NCBI GenBank assembly: GCA_937128575.1 | Contig: CAKZMN010000071.1 | Location: 1 to 5,955 of the forward strand | Length of the DNA stretch: 5,955 nucleotides | DNA from: an uncultured Alphaproteobacteria bacterium | GTDB taxonomy: Bacteria; Pseudomonadota; Alphaproteobacteria; Micavibrionales; Micavibrionaceae | Direction: 5' to 3' | Part shown: one piece after another, positions 1 through 5,955 of the stretch | Layout: every line of letters starts with the position of its first letter | Numbering within the stretch: the first letter of the stretch is position 1 | Translations under genes and position numbers: made by a program | Notes under the pieces: model-generated | What the model was told of the DNA's origin: nothing | The model's input: the letters and a program-made list of their open reading frames with translations, nothing else | The model's database searches: none

Positions 1-700
1 GTTCAACGAATTCTTTATTTTTTCCATGGGTAATGAAAACTCTGCGGTTTCTTGGCTCTTCAATGTTAGTGCTTACTTTATGGTCATATTGATCATTTGC
101 AGCTTCGGGCGTCTTTTCTGGTAGCTCATCCTTCGCAGAATTATCATCTAATTCTTCTGTCATATTACCTTCTGTCAAAGGAACCTCTTGTGAATCAAGC
201 TCAATATACTGCTTACCTTTTATTTCAGTGATCATCCTTAAAGCAGTTGCACCTTCTTTAATCATTTGCAGAACATCTCTGGCACGATTTTGAGGAACGC
301 CCATATCATTAAGTACATTACAGGCGATTTCTTCCTTCGGAATCGAAGAACCATTATATTTTGTCATGAATTCATTTATGACACGTGGCTTTATAAAGGC
401 TTCTCTTTTTGCATGAAAGTCTTCAAATTCTTCCATCGGTTTAACAATTTTCCTGCCTAAAGGGGTAAGAGATATTTCTGTAGCATTATATCCACCCGCA
501 GTAAGTCCATATGCTATTGATGCGCCACATAAAGATCGAAAAGGGCCAGACGTTGGAGTCATACCTAATGCTTTAGCGAGTTGAATTGGAGTCACAGGAT
601 CATAAGCATAATTATCTGCAATAGCTGTGGGAATACGCAAAGCTTTTTCTAAACTATAGTTTGGAACATCTGATTGGCTGATTCTAGTTCTCTTGGTCAT
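1..700 (-). CDS. TIR-like (CAP12/Pycsar-type) domain protein, N-terminal part; C-terminus beyond left edge
   Basis: The frame is open from an ATG at 700 to the window edge, giving 233 residues without a stop. Residues 14-90 (NYSLEKALRIPTAIADNYAY, then a TPIQLAKALG helix and an AYGLTAGGYNATEISLTPLG segment) look like a winged-helix type domain. Residues 170-218 form an acidic, low-complexity linker rich in E, D, K and P. At residues 219-233 the sequence RRVFITHGKNKEFVE begins. This matches the opening strand and loop (K/R-V-F-I/V-x-H-G-x-N) of the TIR-like nucleotide-binding family Pfam PF10137, whose members include effectors of CBASS and Pycsar defence. Only the first strand of that domain is visible, so catalytic residues cannot be checked. 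The start is supported by a GAGAGG ribosome-binding site 6 bases upstream. The gene is AT-rich with AGA, ATA and TTA codons, unlike thiC, which suggests transfer. A defence role is inferred; a transcription regulator is an alternative. Confidence 0.75.
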   Translation of the reverse strand, partial: MTKRTRISQSDVPNYSLEKALRIPTAIADNYAYDPVTPIQLAKALGMTPTSGPFRSLCGASIAYGLTAGGYNATEISLTPLGRKIVKPMEEFEDFHAKREAFIKPRVINEFMTKYNGSSIPKEEIACNVLNDMGVPQNRARDVLQMIKEGATALRMITEIKGKQYIELDSQEVPLTEGNMTEELDDNSAKDELPEKTPEAANDQYDHKVSTNIEEPRNRRVFITHGKNKEFVE

Positions 701-706
701 TTTTTA

Positions 707-712
707 CCTCTC
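707..712 (-). promoter_or_regulatory. Ribosome-binding site of the TIR-like gene
   Basis: GAGAGG on the minus strand lies 6 bases before the ATG at 700. It fixes the start of the gene that leaves the window on the left. It is among the clearest Shine-Dalgarno sites in the window, in contrast with the GNAT, Sco and SCP2 genes, which have none. Confidence 0.7.
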
Positions 713-748
713 TAAATTTAATTTCTCACAGAAGAACATCATAGGAAC

Positions 749-776
749 ATTTTTGCATAAATTTTCTTCCTGTCAA
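749..776 (-). promoter_or_regulatory. Possible sigma70-type promoter for the TIR-like gene
   Basis: A perfect TTGACA (minus strand, 776-771) is followed after 16 bases by AAAAAT (754-749), a 4/6 match to the -10 consensus. The predicted transcript would start near 742 and carry a leader of about 40 bases with the GAGAGG site. The -10 match is weak in AT-rich DNA, so this is only a candidate; read-through from thiC is the alternative. Confidence 0.3.
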
Positions 777-803
777 TCATTTTACAAACATAAAAAACTT
801 CTC

Positions 804-830
804 TTCATTTAAGTCATTGATTTAAATGAA
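804..830. repeat. AT-rich inverted repeat, 9-bp arms and 9-base loop
   Basis: TTCATTTAA at 804-812 is the exact reverse complement of TTAAATGAA at 822-830, separated by nine bases. The repeat sits in the spacer between the thiC stop and the TIR-like gene, about 30 bases upstream of the candidate -35 box. Read on the minus strand, the hairpin is followed a few bases later by a run of six T. It could therefore be a weak terminator for the thi transcript or a dimeric-protein operator. The arms hold only one G:C pair each, so an efficient intrinsic terminator is unlikely. Confidence 0.5.
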
Positions 831-860
831 AAATAAAAAGTATAGTTTTGTTTATACGAG

Positions 861-884
861 AGTCTTTTTGCAAGTCTCTTTGGA
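861..884. repeat. Imperfect tandem repeat, 2 x 12 bp
   Basis: AGTCTTTTTGCA at 861-872 is followed directly by AGTCTCTTTGGA at 873-884; 10 of 12 positions agree. It lies just past the 3' end of thiC. No function is apparent and a chance duplication is possible. Confidence 0.35.
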
Positions 885-914
885 AATTCTGATAAAAAAT
901 CCCGAATCGCTGTT

Positions 915-2702
<1,788 letters not shown>

Positions 2703-2724
2703 TTAAATTTGTTATTTTGTTTGT

Positions 2725-3048
2725 TTATTTGACGTAGGTCGCCGGATCCATTTCCGCTACTTCGATGCTGAGGGCTGTGGTTTCTGCGTTGATATGTTCC
2801 AGCGCGATGGCCTGGAGATCCGCGCCGATTTTCTGGCGCAGCGTTTCGGGACGGCCGCTTAATAATTTCACGGTGATGTGTACGAAATGAGCGTGGGCGC
2901 CGTCACCGATTATGGCGCGCTCCACTTTTAAGGCGCGCGTTTTAATGGCGGCAAGATTTATGGTGTCTTGCGCCGCTAAATTGCTGTGCAGCGCACCTAG
3001 CATTTCGTCTTTGATGTCGCCGGTATATTCGACAATGATATGAGGCAT
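2725..3048 (-). CDS. CHMI-family (HpaF-like) tautomerase in the thiamine operon
   Basis: The 107-residue product aligns well with 5-carboxymethyl-2-hydroxymuconate delta-isomerase (PF02962, tautomerase superfamily). It starts MPHIIVEY, keeping the Pro that becomes the N-terminal catalytic base after removal of Met. It then has AIKTRALKV around residues 34-42 (Arg38 in the place of the family's active-site Arg) and FVHITVKLLSGR at 55-66, which matches the FVHMTLKIGAGR segment of HpaF. At 107 residues it is somewhat shorter than HpaF (about 126), ending before the C-terminal extension. HpaF acts in homoprotocatechuate breakdown, but no hpa gene is nearby. Instead this is the first gene of the transcript controlled by the TPP riboswitch, upstream of thiC. 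Family membership is seen directly; a role in thiamine precursor chemistry, repair or salvage is inferred only from context. The start is fixed by AAGGA 8 bases upstream. Confidence 0.85.
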   Translation of the reverse strand: MPHIIVEYTGDIKDEMLGALHSNLAAQDTINLAAIKTRALKVERAIIGDGAHAHFVHITVKLLSGRPETLRQKIGADLQAIALEHINAETTALSIEVAEMDPATYVK

Positions 3049-3056
3049 TGGTTTCG

Positions 3057-3061
3057 TCCTT
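3057..3061 (-). promoter_or_regulatory. Ribosome-binding site inside riboswitch P1 stem
   Basis: AAGGA on the minus strand lies 8 bases before the ATG at 3048. Its first four bases are the 3' strand of the P1 helix of the TPP aptamer. Ligand-stabilised P1 would therefore mask it, which points to control at translation initiation. Confidence 0.7.
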
Positions 3062-3137
3062 TCCCTACGTTGGTTCTAGCCAACAGGTTCAGCGGGTCTA
3101 TTCTCAGTCTGGCGCAGCGCGCGAGACACCCCGAAGG
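3058..3137 (-). ncRNA. TPP riboswitch (THI element)
   Basis: All conserved elements of the thiamine pyrophosphate aptamer appear in order on the minus strand. They are GGGGUG (3132-3127), the P3 hairpin GUCU-GCGC-GCU-GCGC-AGAC with one C:C mismatch, the pyrimidine-sensing CUGAGA (3107-3102), ACCC closing P2, GAACCUG (3090-3084), a P5 hairpin UUGG/CCAA (3083-3070), and CGUAGGGA (3069-3062). The outer P1 helix is CCUU (3137-3134) with AAGG (3061-3058). The element lies directly before the CHMI-like gene and thiC. High TPP should repress both. No terminator hairpin with a U-run lies between the aptamer and the start codon, so translational control through masking of the Shine-Dalgarno site is the likely mode. 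Confidence 0.96.
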
Positions 3138-3153
3138 TTGATGTAAGTTGCGC

Positions 3154-3184
3154 ATAATCTGGCACATACGCCGAAAAGACTCAA
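3154..3184 (-). promoter_or_regulatory. Possible promoter of the thiamine operon
   Basis: TTGAGT (3184-3179) and GATTAT (3159-3154) on the minus strand are separated by 19 bases. A start near 3147 would place the aptamer about 10 bases into the transcript, which is sensible geometry. The spacing is long and both boxes are imperfect, so the call is tentative. Confidence 0.3.
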
Positions 3185-3205
3185 GGGGGATTACATATAT
3201 AAATA

Positions 3206-3234
3206 TTGCATTATGTATAATAAATTGATAGATT
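3206..3234 (+). promoter_or_regulatory. AT-rich promoter region of the GNAT gene
   Basis: Two overlapping arrangements are possible. A perfect TATAAT at 3216-3221, without a clear -35 box, would give a leader of about 14 bases. Alternatively TTGCAT (3206-3211), 17 bases, TAGATT (3229-3234) would start transcription at or next to the ATG at 3242. Both imply a very short or absent leader, in keeping with the lack of a Shine-Dalgarno site. An imperfect inverted repeat (TACATA 3192-3197 and TATGTA 3212-3217) overlaps the region. Confidence 0.45.
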
Positions 3235-3241
3235 ACGCCCC

Positions 3242-3763
3242 ATGAAAATTATGTCTGTGAAAAATGAATTTAAATGCGTCGTCTTAGAGCCAGCATTCCC
3301 GTTTTCTGATATTTTGGAGCTGTTTAAGGCACGCAAAGTTTTTTACGAAGATCCTGATAATTTCTTGGCTGATATGGATGACCGCAAGCTGATGCTTGAC
3401 GTACAGCGCATAGAGGGACCAGATTTGTATAGTGGTGATTTTTTCAACCCCGAAGGCGCAGAGTTTATTCTTTACAAAAACAACACACAAATAGTAGGCA
3501 GCGCTAGTCTTAAGATCACCGAATCTCTGGGGGAGGCTTCTTTTTTATCTGGCTATGTTCAATCATCTCATCGCGGCAAACGCCTTGCTGATTTATTTTA
3601 TGAAGCGCGCGAAACATATGTAAGAGAGCACTCCACATGCAGCCTTTTATCTATGTGGATTGATCCAGAAAATTTATCCTCTCGAAAAGCAGCCGAGCGA
3701 AACGGTTTTAAGTATGCCCGTTTAAATGGGATGGCAAAGATGGTGTATGAAAAAACACTTTGA
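3242..3763 (+). CDS. GNAT-family N-acetyltransferase
   Basis: The 173-residue product has the C-terminal half of a GNAT fold. Acetyl-CoA-binding motif A is at about residues 104-118 (GYVQSSHRGKRLADLFY), with the R111-G112 pyrophosphate loop. A following motif, DPENLSSRKAAERNGFKYAR at 141-160, is the usual N-x-x-S-x-x-x-A-E-x-x-G-F segment near the fold's end. The first 80 residues are less typical and should form the substrate side. The substrate cannot be told from sequence. The gene is divergent from the thi operon and 32 bases ahead of sco, which appears to have its own promoter. No Shine-Dalgarno site precedes the ATG at 3242. An in-frame ATG at 3251 (residue 4) is a possible alternative start, equally without a ribosome site. 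Confidence 0.88.
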   Translation: MKIMSVKNEFKCVVLEPAFPFSDILELFKARKVFYEDPDNFLADMDDRKLMLDVQRIEGPDLYSGDFFNPEGAEFILYKNNTQIVGSASLKITESLGEASFLSGYVQSSHRGKRLADLFYEARETYVREHSTCSLLSMWIDPENLSSRKAAERNGFKYARLNGMAKMVYEKTL

Positions 3764-3788
3764 TATGTGTGCGGGGCTGCCCTATATA
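3760..3788 (+). promoter_or_regulatory. Promoter of the Sco gene, overlapping the GNAT stop
   Basis: TTGATA (3760-3765, 5/6 match to -35) and TATATA (3783-3788, 4/6 match to -10) are separated by the ideal 17 bases. The expected start point is 3795-3796, which is the A of the Sco ATG, so the mRNA would be leaderless. The -35 box overlaps the TGA stop of the GNAT gene. Confidence 0.5.
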
Positions 3789-3795
3789 TTTCCCT

Positions 3796-4410
3796 ATGAG
3801 CACGCCCTTTAAAAAACGTCTTTTGCGCACCGCCCTTTTGTCCCTGCTGGCCCTTGTTGTTGGCGCGGGGATTGCGATGATGCAGATTAAGAATGATCGC
3901 GCGTTGCCGCCGCCGCCCAAGGTTGCCGGAGTTGCGATTGGCGGGGATTATGAGCTTGTTGATCACACGGGAAAAACCGTGACGCAGGACGAATTTTCAG
4001 GTCGTCACAAGCTGATCTATTTCGGGTTTACGTCTTGCCCCGCCATTTGCCCAACGGAGCTGACTAAGGTGACTAAGGCGCTGGAGATTTTAGGTGAAGA
4101 GGGCGCGGATATTCAACCGATCTTTATTACAATTGATCCGGCGCGCGATAGCGTTGATGTGATGAAAGGCTATATCAGCCTGTTCACGCCGCGTCTTGTT
4201 GGATTAACCGGAAGCCAAGCGCAGATTGATGAAACGCTTAAAAATTACCGCGTATTTGCGCGCAAAGTAGAAGATGAAAGCTTAAGCGATTACACGATGG
4301 ATCATTCATCCTTCATTTATTTGATGAGCCCGGATGACGAATTGATCTCTATTTACCGCATACAAGATGATGCGGAATTCATCGCCAAAGACGTGCGCGC
4401 GAAAATATAA
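3796..4410 (+). CDS. sco: Sco1/SenC/PrrC copper chaperone for cytochrome oxidase
   Basis: Sco proteins are membrane-anchored, thioredoxin-fold metallochaperones that deliver copper to, or reduce the cysteines of, the CuA site of cytochrome c oxidase subunit II in the periplasm. The 204-residue product has basic N-terminal residues, one membrane segment (about residues 11-30) and then the globular domain. The copper ligands are visible: C81 and C85 in FGFTSCPAICP (C-x3-C) and H170 in YTMDHSSF. The ITIDPARD motif (112-118), typical of the family, is present. A 12-residue longer frame from a TTG at 3760 is possible but would put polar, Cys-containing residues before the anchor and contain the promoter, so the ATG at 3796 is preferred. 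No Shine-Dalgarno site is present. No cox, cta or copper gene is adjacent, so the oxidase partner must be encoded elsewhere. Confidence 0.95.
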   Translation: MSTPFKKRLLRTALLSLLALVVGAGIAMMQIKNDRALPPPPKVAGVAIGGDYELVDHTGKTVTQDEFSGRHKLIYFGFTSCPAICPTELTKVTKALEILGEEGADIQPIFITIDPARDSVDVMKGYISLFTPRLVGLTGSQAQIDETLKNYRVFARKVEDESLSDYTMDHSSFIYLMSPDDELISIYRIQDDAEFIAKDVRAKI

Positions 4411-4433
4411 ATCTGAAAATTACTGGTAAGGCT

Positions 4434-4736
4434 TTAGTCTTCGAGGATGCTGTTGAGCTTCATCGCTAGCCCCATATTACCCTTCACCTTTAGCTTACCC
4501 ATCATGAAGGCAATATTGGGGTCTTGGGTGCCGTTCAGGATGCCTTCGAAGGTTGCGACGCTGCATGACAGAACCACGTCAGCTTCGCCGTCTTCATTCG
4601 AAATCACGGGCGGGGTTTGGGTTGCGTCTACAAAAATTAACCCTTCATCGCCGAAATCAAATTTGGCTTTGGCATTCATACCGCTGGCGAGGCTCATTTT
4701 TTGTGTAATTTGTGTGGTGATGTTTTCTATGCTCAT
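4434..4736 (-). CDS. SCP2 sterol-carrier-domain protein
   Basis: The 100-residue product is a bare SCP2 domain, a fold with a hydrophobic tunnel for lipids. Typical features are FDFGDEGLIFVDATQTPPVI in the strand region (26-45), an EADVVLSCSVATFEGILNG segment (51-69) and the signature FMMGKLKVKGNMGLAMKL at 77-94. That signature corresponds to the M-x-G-K-[LI]-K-[VI]-x-G-[ND]-x-x-x-A segment of the family. No export signal is seen, so it should be cytoplasmic. The lipid ligand and partner are unknown. The start at 4736 is preferred over an in-frame ATG at 4778, because the latter adds a poorly fitting 14-residue stretch and a TATAAT box lies inside it. The gene is convergent with sco, with 23 bases between stop codons and no terminator hairpin visible there. 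Confidence 0.93.
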   Translation of the reverse strand: MSIENITTQITQKMSLASGMNAKAKFDFGDEGLIFVDATQTPPVISNEDGEADVVLSCSVATFEGILNGTQDPNIAFMMGKLKVKGNMGLAMKLNSILED

Positions 4737-4742
4737 GGGTCT

Positions 4743-4748
4743 ATTATA
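4743..4748 (-). promoter_or_regulatory. Consensus -10 box immediately before the SCP2 gene
   Basis: A perfect TATAAT on the minus strand ends six bases before the ATG at 4736, which puts the expected transcription start on the A of the ATG. The -35 region at 18 bases (CTGTCT, 4772-4767) is a 3/6 match only. With no Shine-Dalgarno site available, a leaderless mRNA is the simplest reading. Confidence 0.5.
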
Positions 4749-4893
4749 ATCCAAAAAAGAAGGGCAAGACAGCATCATTTTTAAGGTTGGGTTTTAGCCC
4801 CACAAAAACAAAGGGATTGTCGCGCCGAAAAGTGAGTGTTAGGCTTGAGTTTGAACGAATCACCCACGTGAAAATCAATCGGGAAAATTACAG

Positions 4894-5955
4894 ATGATAC
4901 GCCATAGTTTTAAAGCCTCACTTCTTGCCTTGAGCTTAAGTATTTCTATGGGCGCGCACGCCGCATCCGTTCAGGAACCGGACATTCATTTTTATCCTAC
5001 CAAAAGCTGGAATGTGCAATCCTCGTCAGAGGATTTGGGCGGTGTTGCGGTGCAGAAATGTACGATCAGTAATCAATTCGATAATGGATTTGTTATTCAG
5101 CTTAATGGTTCCCACAAATGGGTACAGAGCATGCAGGTGGATTTTCGCCAAGATGCGTTTAACCCGGGGCAGGATTATGACGTGTCCTTGAGCGTGCCAG
5201 GCATTAAGAATAAAAAGCTTTCGGGGAAGGCCGCGAACAAGAGCCAGATTGTCATCAACATGGCCGGGCAAAAAGATTTTTACCAATCAATGCGCGATTC
5301 ATCAGTGCTGGATTTAAAAATCGACAGTAATGAATTTCGCTTTTACATGTTGAATTTTACTAAAAATGCGATGGGATTTGAGCGCTGCATGGCGGGCGGT
5401 GACATTCAAGCGGCACAAAGCAAAGATAGTAAAACGCCGACTTTTAACGAAGCAATTGCGTATGAGCAAGCCGAGAAAACCGGCGTGCCGATCACTGAAA
5501 TTTTACCGTCAGAGCCACGCCCCAGTATTGAAAAAGCGATTGAAGTTTCTGACGTTGAGGCCGCTGAAGTTGCCGCCACGCGATCTGCGGATTTAAGACC
5601 AATAGCGGAGACACAAGAATCTGCGCGCCCACGTTTGTCACAAATGCTAGCGGATGAAATTCAGCGCAATCCGGATATTGCCGACGTTGAATCACAGGCC
5701 CCAGCAGAGCCGAAGTTGGTTGAAAAACTAGAGGCGAAAGCCGAGCGCGAAGTAAAAGAAGTTGCGGCAGTTGATGTTGTAGAAGCCGCACCGATTGTTA
5801 TTGATCCCGTGGAGCCCAAGGCCGTTGTAAAGCCGATGGAGATTTTGAAGGATGAAACCGGATTGGTTATGCCGCCGAATTTTGAAGCGCGACCAGAACT
5901 GCCGAAGCCGGTTGGGTTTAAAGAAAAGAGGCACCGAAGGATGACGCTATGGCCG
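4894..5955 (+). CDS. Exported protein with two-cysteine N-terminal domain and acidic Ala/Pro/Glu-rich tail; runs off right edge
   Basis: An ATG at 4894 opens a frame of 354 codons to the window edge. Residues 1-23 are a standard Sec signal peptide: basic start MIRHSFK, hydrophobic core, and cleavage after A-H-A at position 23. Residues 28-168 form a compact, probably beta-rich domain with aromatic strands (IHFYPTKSWNV, FVIQLNGSHKWV, EFRFYMLNF) and exactly two cysteines, C56 and C165, near its ends, suggesting a disulfide in the periplasm. Residues 170-345 are low-complexity, rich in A, E, P, K and V (EVSDVEAAEVAA, EKLEAKAEREVKEVAA), with few aromatics, like a periplasm-spanning or cell-wall-crossing linker. 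The family was not recognised; a loose resemblance to IalB-type small periplasmic domains is not convincing. The last 10 codons (RHRRMTLWP) break the composition and a one-base frame error is suspected near 5926. The ribosome site is weak (GGGA 10 bases upstream). Confidence 0.82.
   Translation, partial: MIRHSFKASLLALSLSISMGAHAASVQEPDIHFYPTKSWNVQSSSEDLGGVAVQKCTISNQFDNGFVIQLNGSHKWVQSMQVDFRQDAFNPGQDYDVSLSVPGIKNKKLSGKAANKSQIVINMAGQKDFYQSMRDSSVLDLKIDSNEFRFYMLNFTKNAMGFERCMAGGDIQAAQSKDSKTPTFNEAIAYEQAEKTGVPITEILPSEPRPSIEKAIEVSDVEAAEVAATRSADLRPIAETQESARPRLSQMLADEIQRNPDIADVESQAPAEPKLVEKLEAKAEREVKEVAAVDVVEAAPIVIDPVEPKAVVKPMEILKDETGLVMPPNFEARPELPKPVGFKEKRHRRMTLWP

Noticed and set aside
890..914. Rho-independent terminator right after thiC
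   Set aside because: A T-run is present on the minus strand just after the stop, but no G:C-rich stem precedes it.
3760..3795. TTG start giving a 216-residue Sco
   Set aside because: The extra 12 residues are unlike family N-termini, no ribosome site precedes the TTG, and the stretch holds a good promoter for the ATG at 3796.
3598..3966. Minus-strand open frames across the GNAT and sco genes
   Set aside because: They are antisense to two well-supported genes and show no recognisable domain.
4737..4778. Longer SCP2 start at 4778
   Set aside because: The added 14 residues do not fit the domain, no ribosome site precedes them, and a consensus TATAAT lies inside the extension.
4783..4803. Hairpin TGGG/CCCA in the SCP2 upstream spacer
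   Set aside because: Only four pairs form and no T-run follows; it is too weak to call a terminator.
4865..4870. CACGTG palindrome before the exported-protein gene as an operator
   Set aside because: A single six-base palindrome is expected by chance and no longer symmetry surrounds it.
5917..5923. TTTAAAG as a -1 ribosomal frameshift heptamer
   Set aside because: The zero frame reads TTT AAA G, not T TTA AAG, so the heptamer is in the wrong register for tandem slippage.
5026..5934. Open frames in other frames and on the minus strand across the exported-protein gene
   Set aside because: The 4894 frame has a signal peptide and is open to the edge; the others have no motif and reflect the repetitive GC pattern of the linker.

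Overview
The window reads as chromosomal DNA of a Gram-negative bacterium, most likely an alphaproteobacterium. This rests on a TPP-riboswitch-controlled thiC, a membrane-anchored Sco/SenC copper chaperone, a small stand-alone SCP2 protein and an Sec-exported envelope protein. The taxon is an inference from gene content; no rRNA or other taxonomic marker is present. Base composition is mixed. thiC and its neighbours are moderately GC-rich, whereas the left end (1-914) and the 3185-3240 spacer are clearly AT-rich.

Layout, left to right. (1) 1-700, minus strand: the N-terminal 233 residues of a gene running off the left edge. It has a possible winged-helix-like N-terminal region, an acidic linker, and what appears to be the first strand of a TIR-like (CAP12/Pycsar-effector type) domain, so it is a candidate anti-phage or nucleotide-sensing effector. 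(2) 701-914: AT-rich spacer with a Shine-Dalgarno site, a possible promoter, a 9-bp inverted repeat and a small tandem repeat. (3) 915-3137, minus strand: a thiamine operon. A TPP riboswitch leads into a small CHMI-family (HpaF-like) tautomerase and then thiC. The Shine-Dalgarno sequence of the first gene lies inside the closing P1 stem of the aptamer, so thiamine pyrophosphate can plausibly shut translation directly. (4) 3242-3763, plus: a GNAT acetyltransferase, divergent from the thi operon. (5) 3796-4410, plus: Sco/SenC, with a promoter overlapping the end of the GNAT gene. (6) 4434-4736, minus: a 100-residue SCP2-domain protein, convergent with Sco. (7) 4894-5955, plus: an exported protein with a two-cysteine N-terminal domain and a long acidic Ala/Pro/Glu-rich tail, running off the right edge.

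The genes form one clear functional unit (riboswitch, CHMI-like gene, thiC); the rest look like independent single-gene units. Points most worth a second look are the unexplained CHMI-like enzyme under thiamine control, the TIR-like gene in AT-rich DNA just downstream of thiC, a recurring arrangement in which a -10-like box lies just upstream of a start codon with no Shine-Dalgarno site (suggesting leaderless mRNAs), and a probable one-base frame disturbance in the last 30 bases. No tRNA, rRNA, CRISPR array or insertion sequence was seen.
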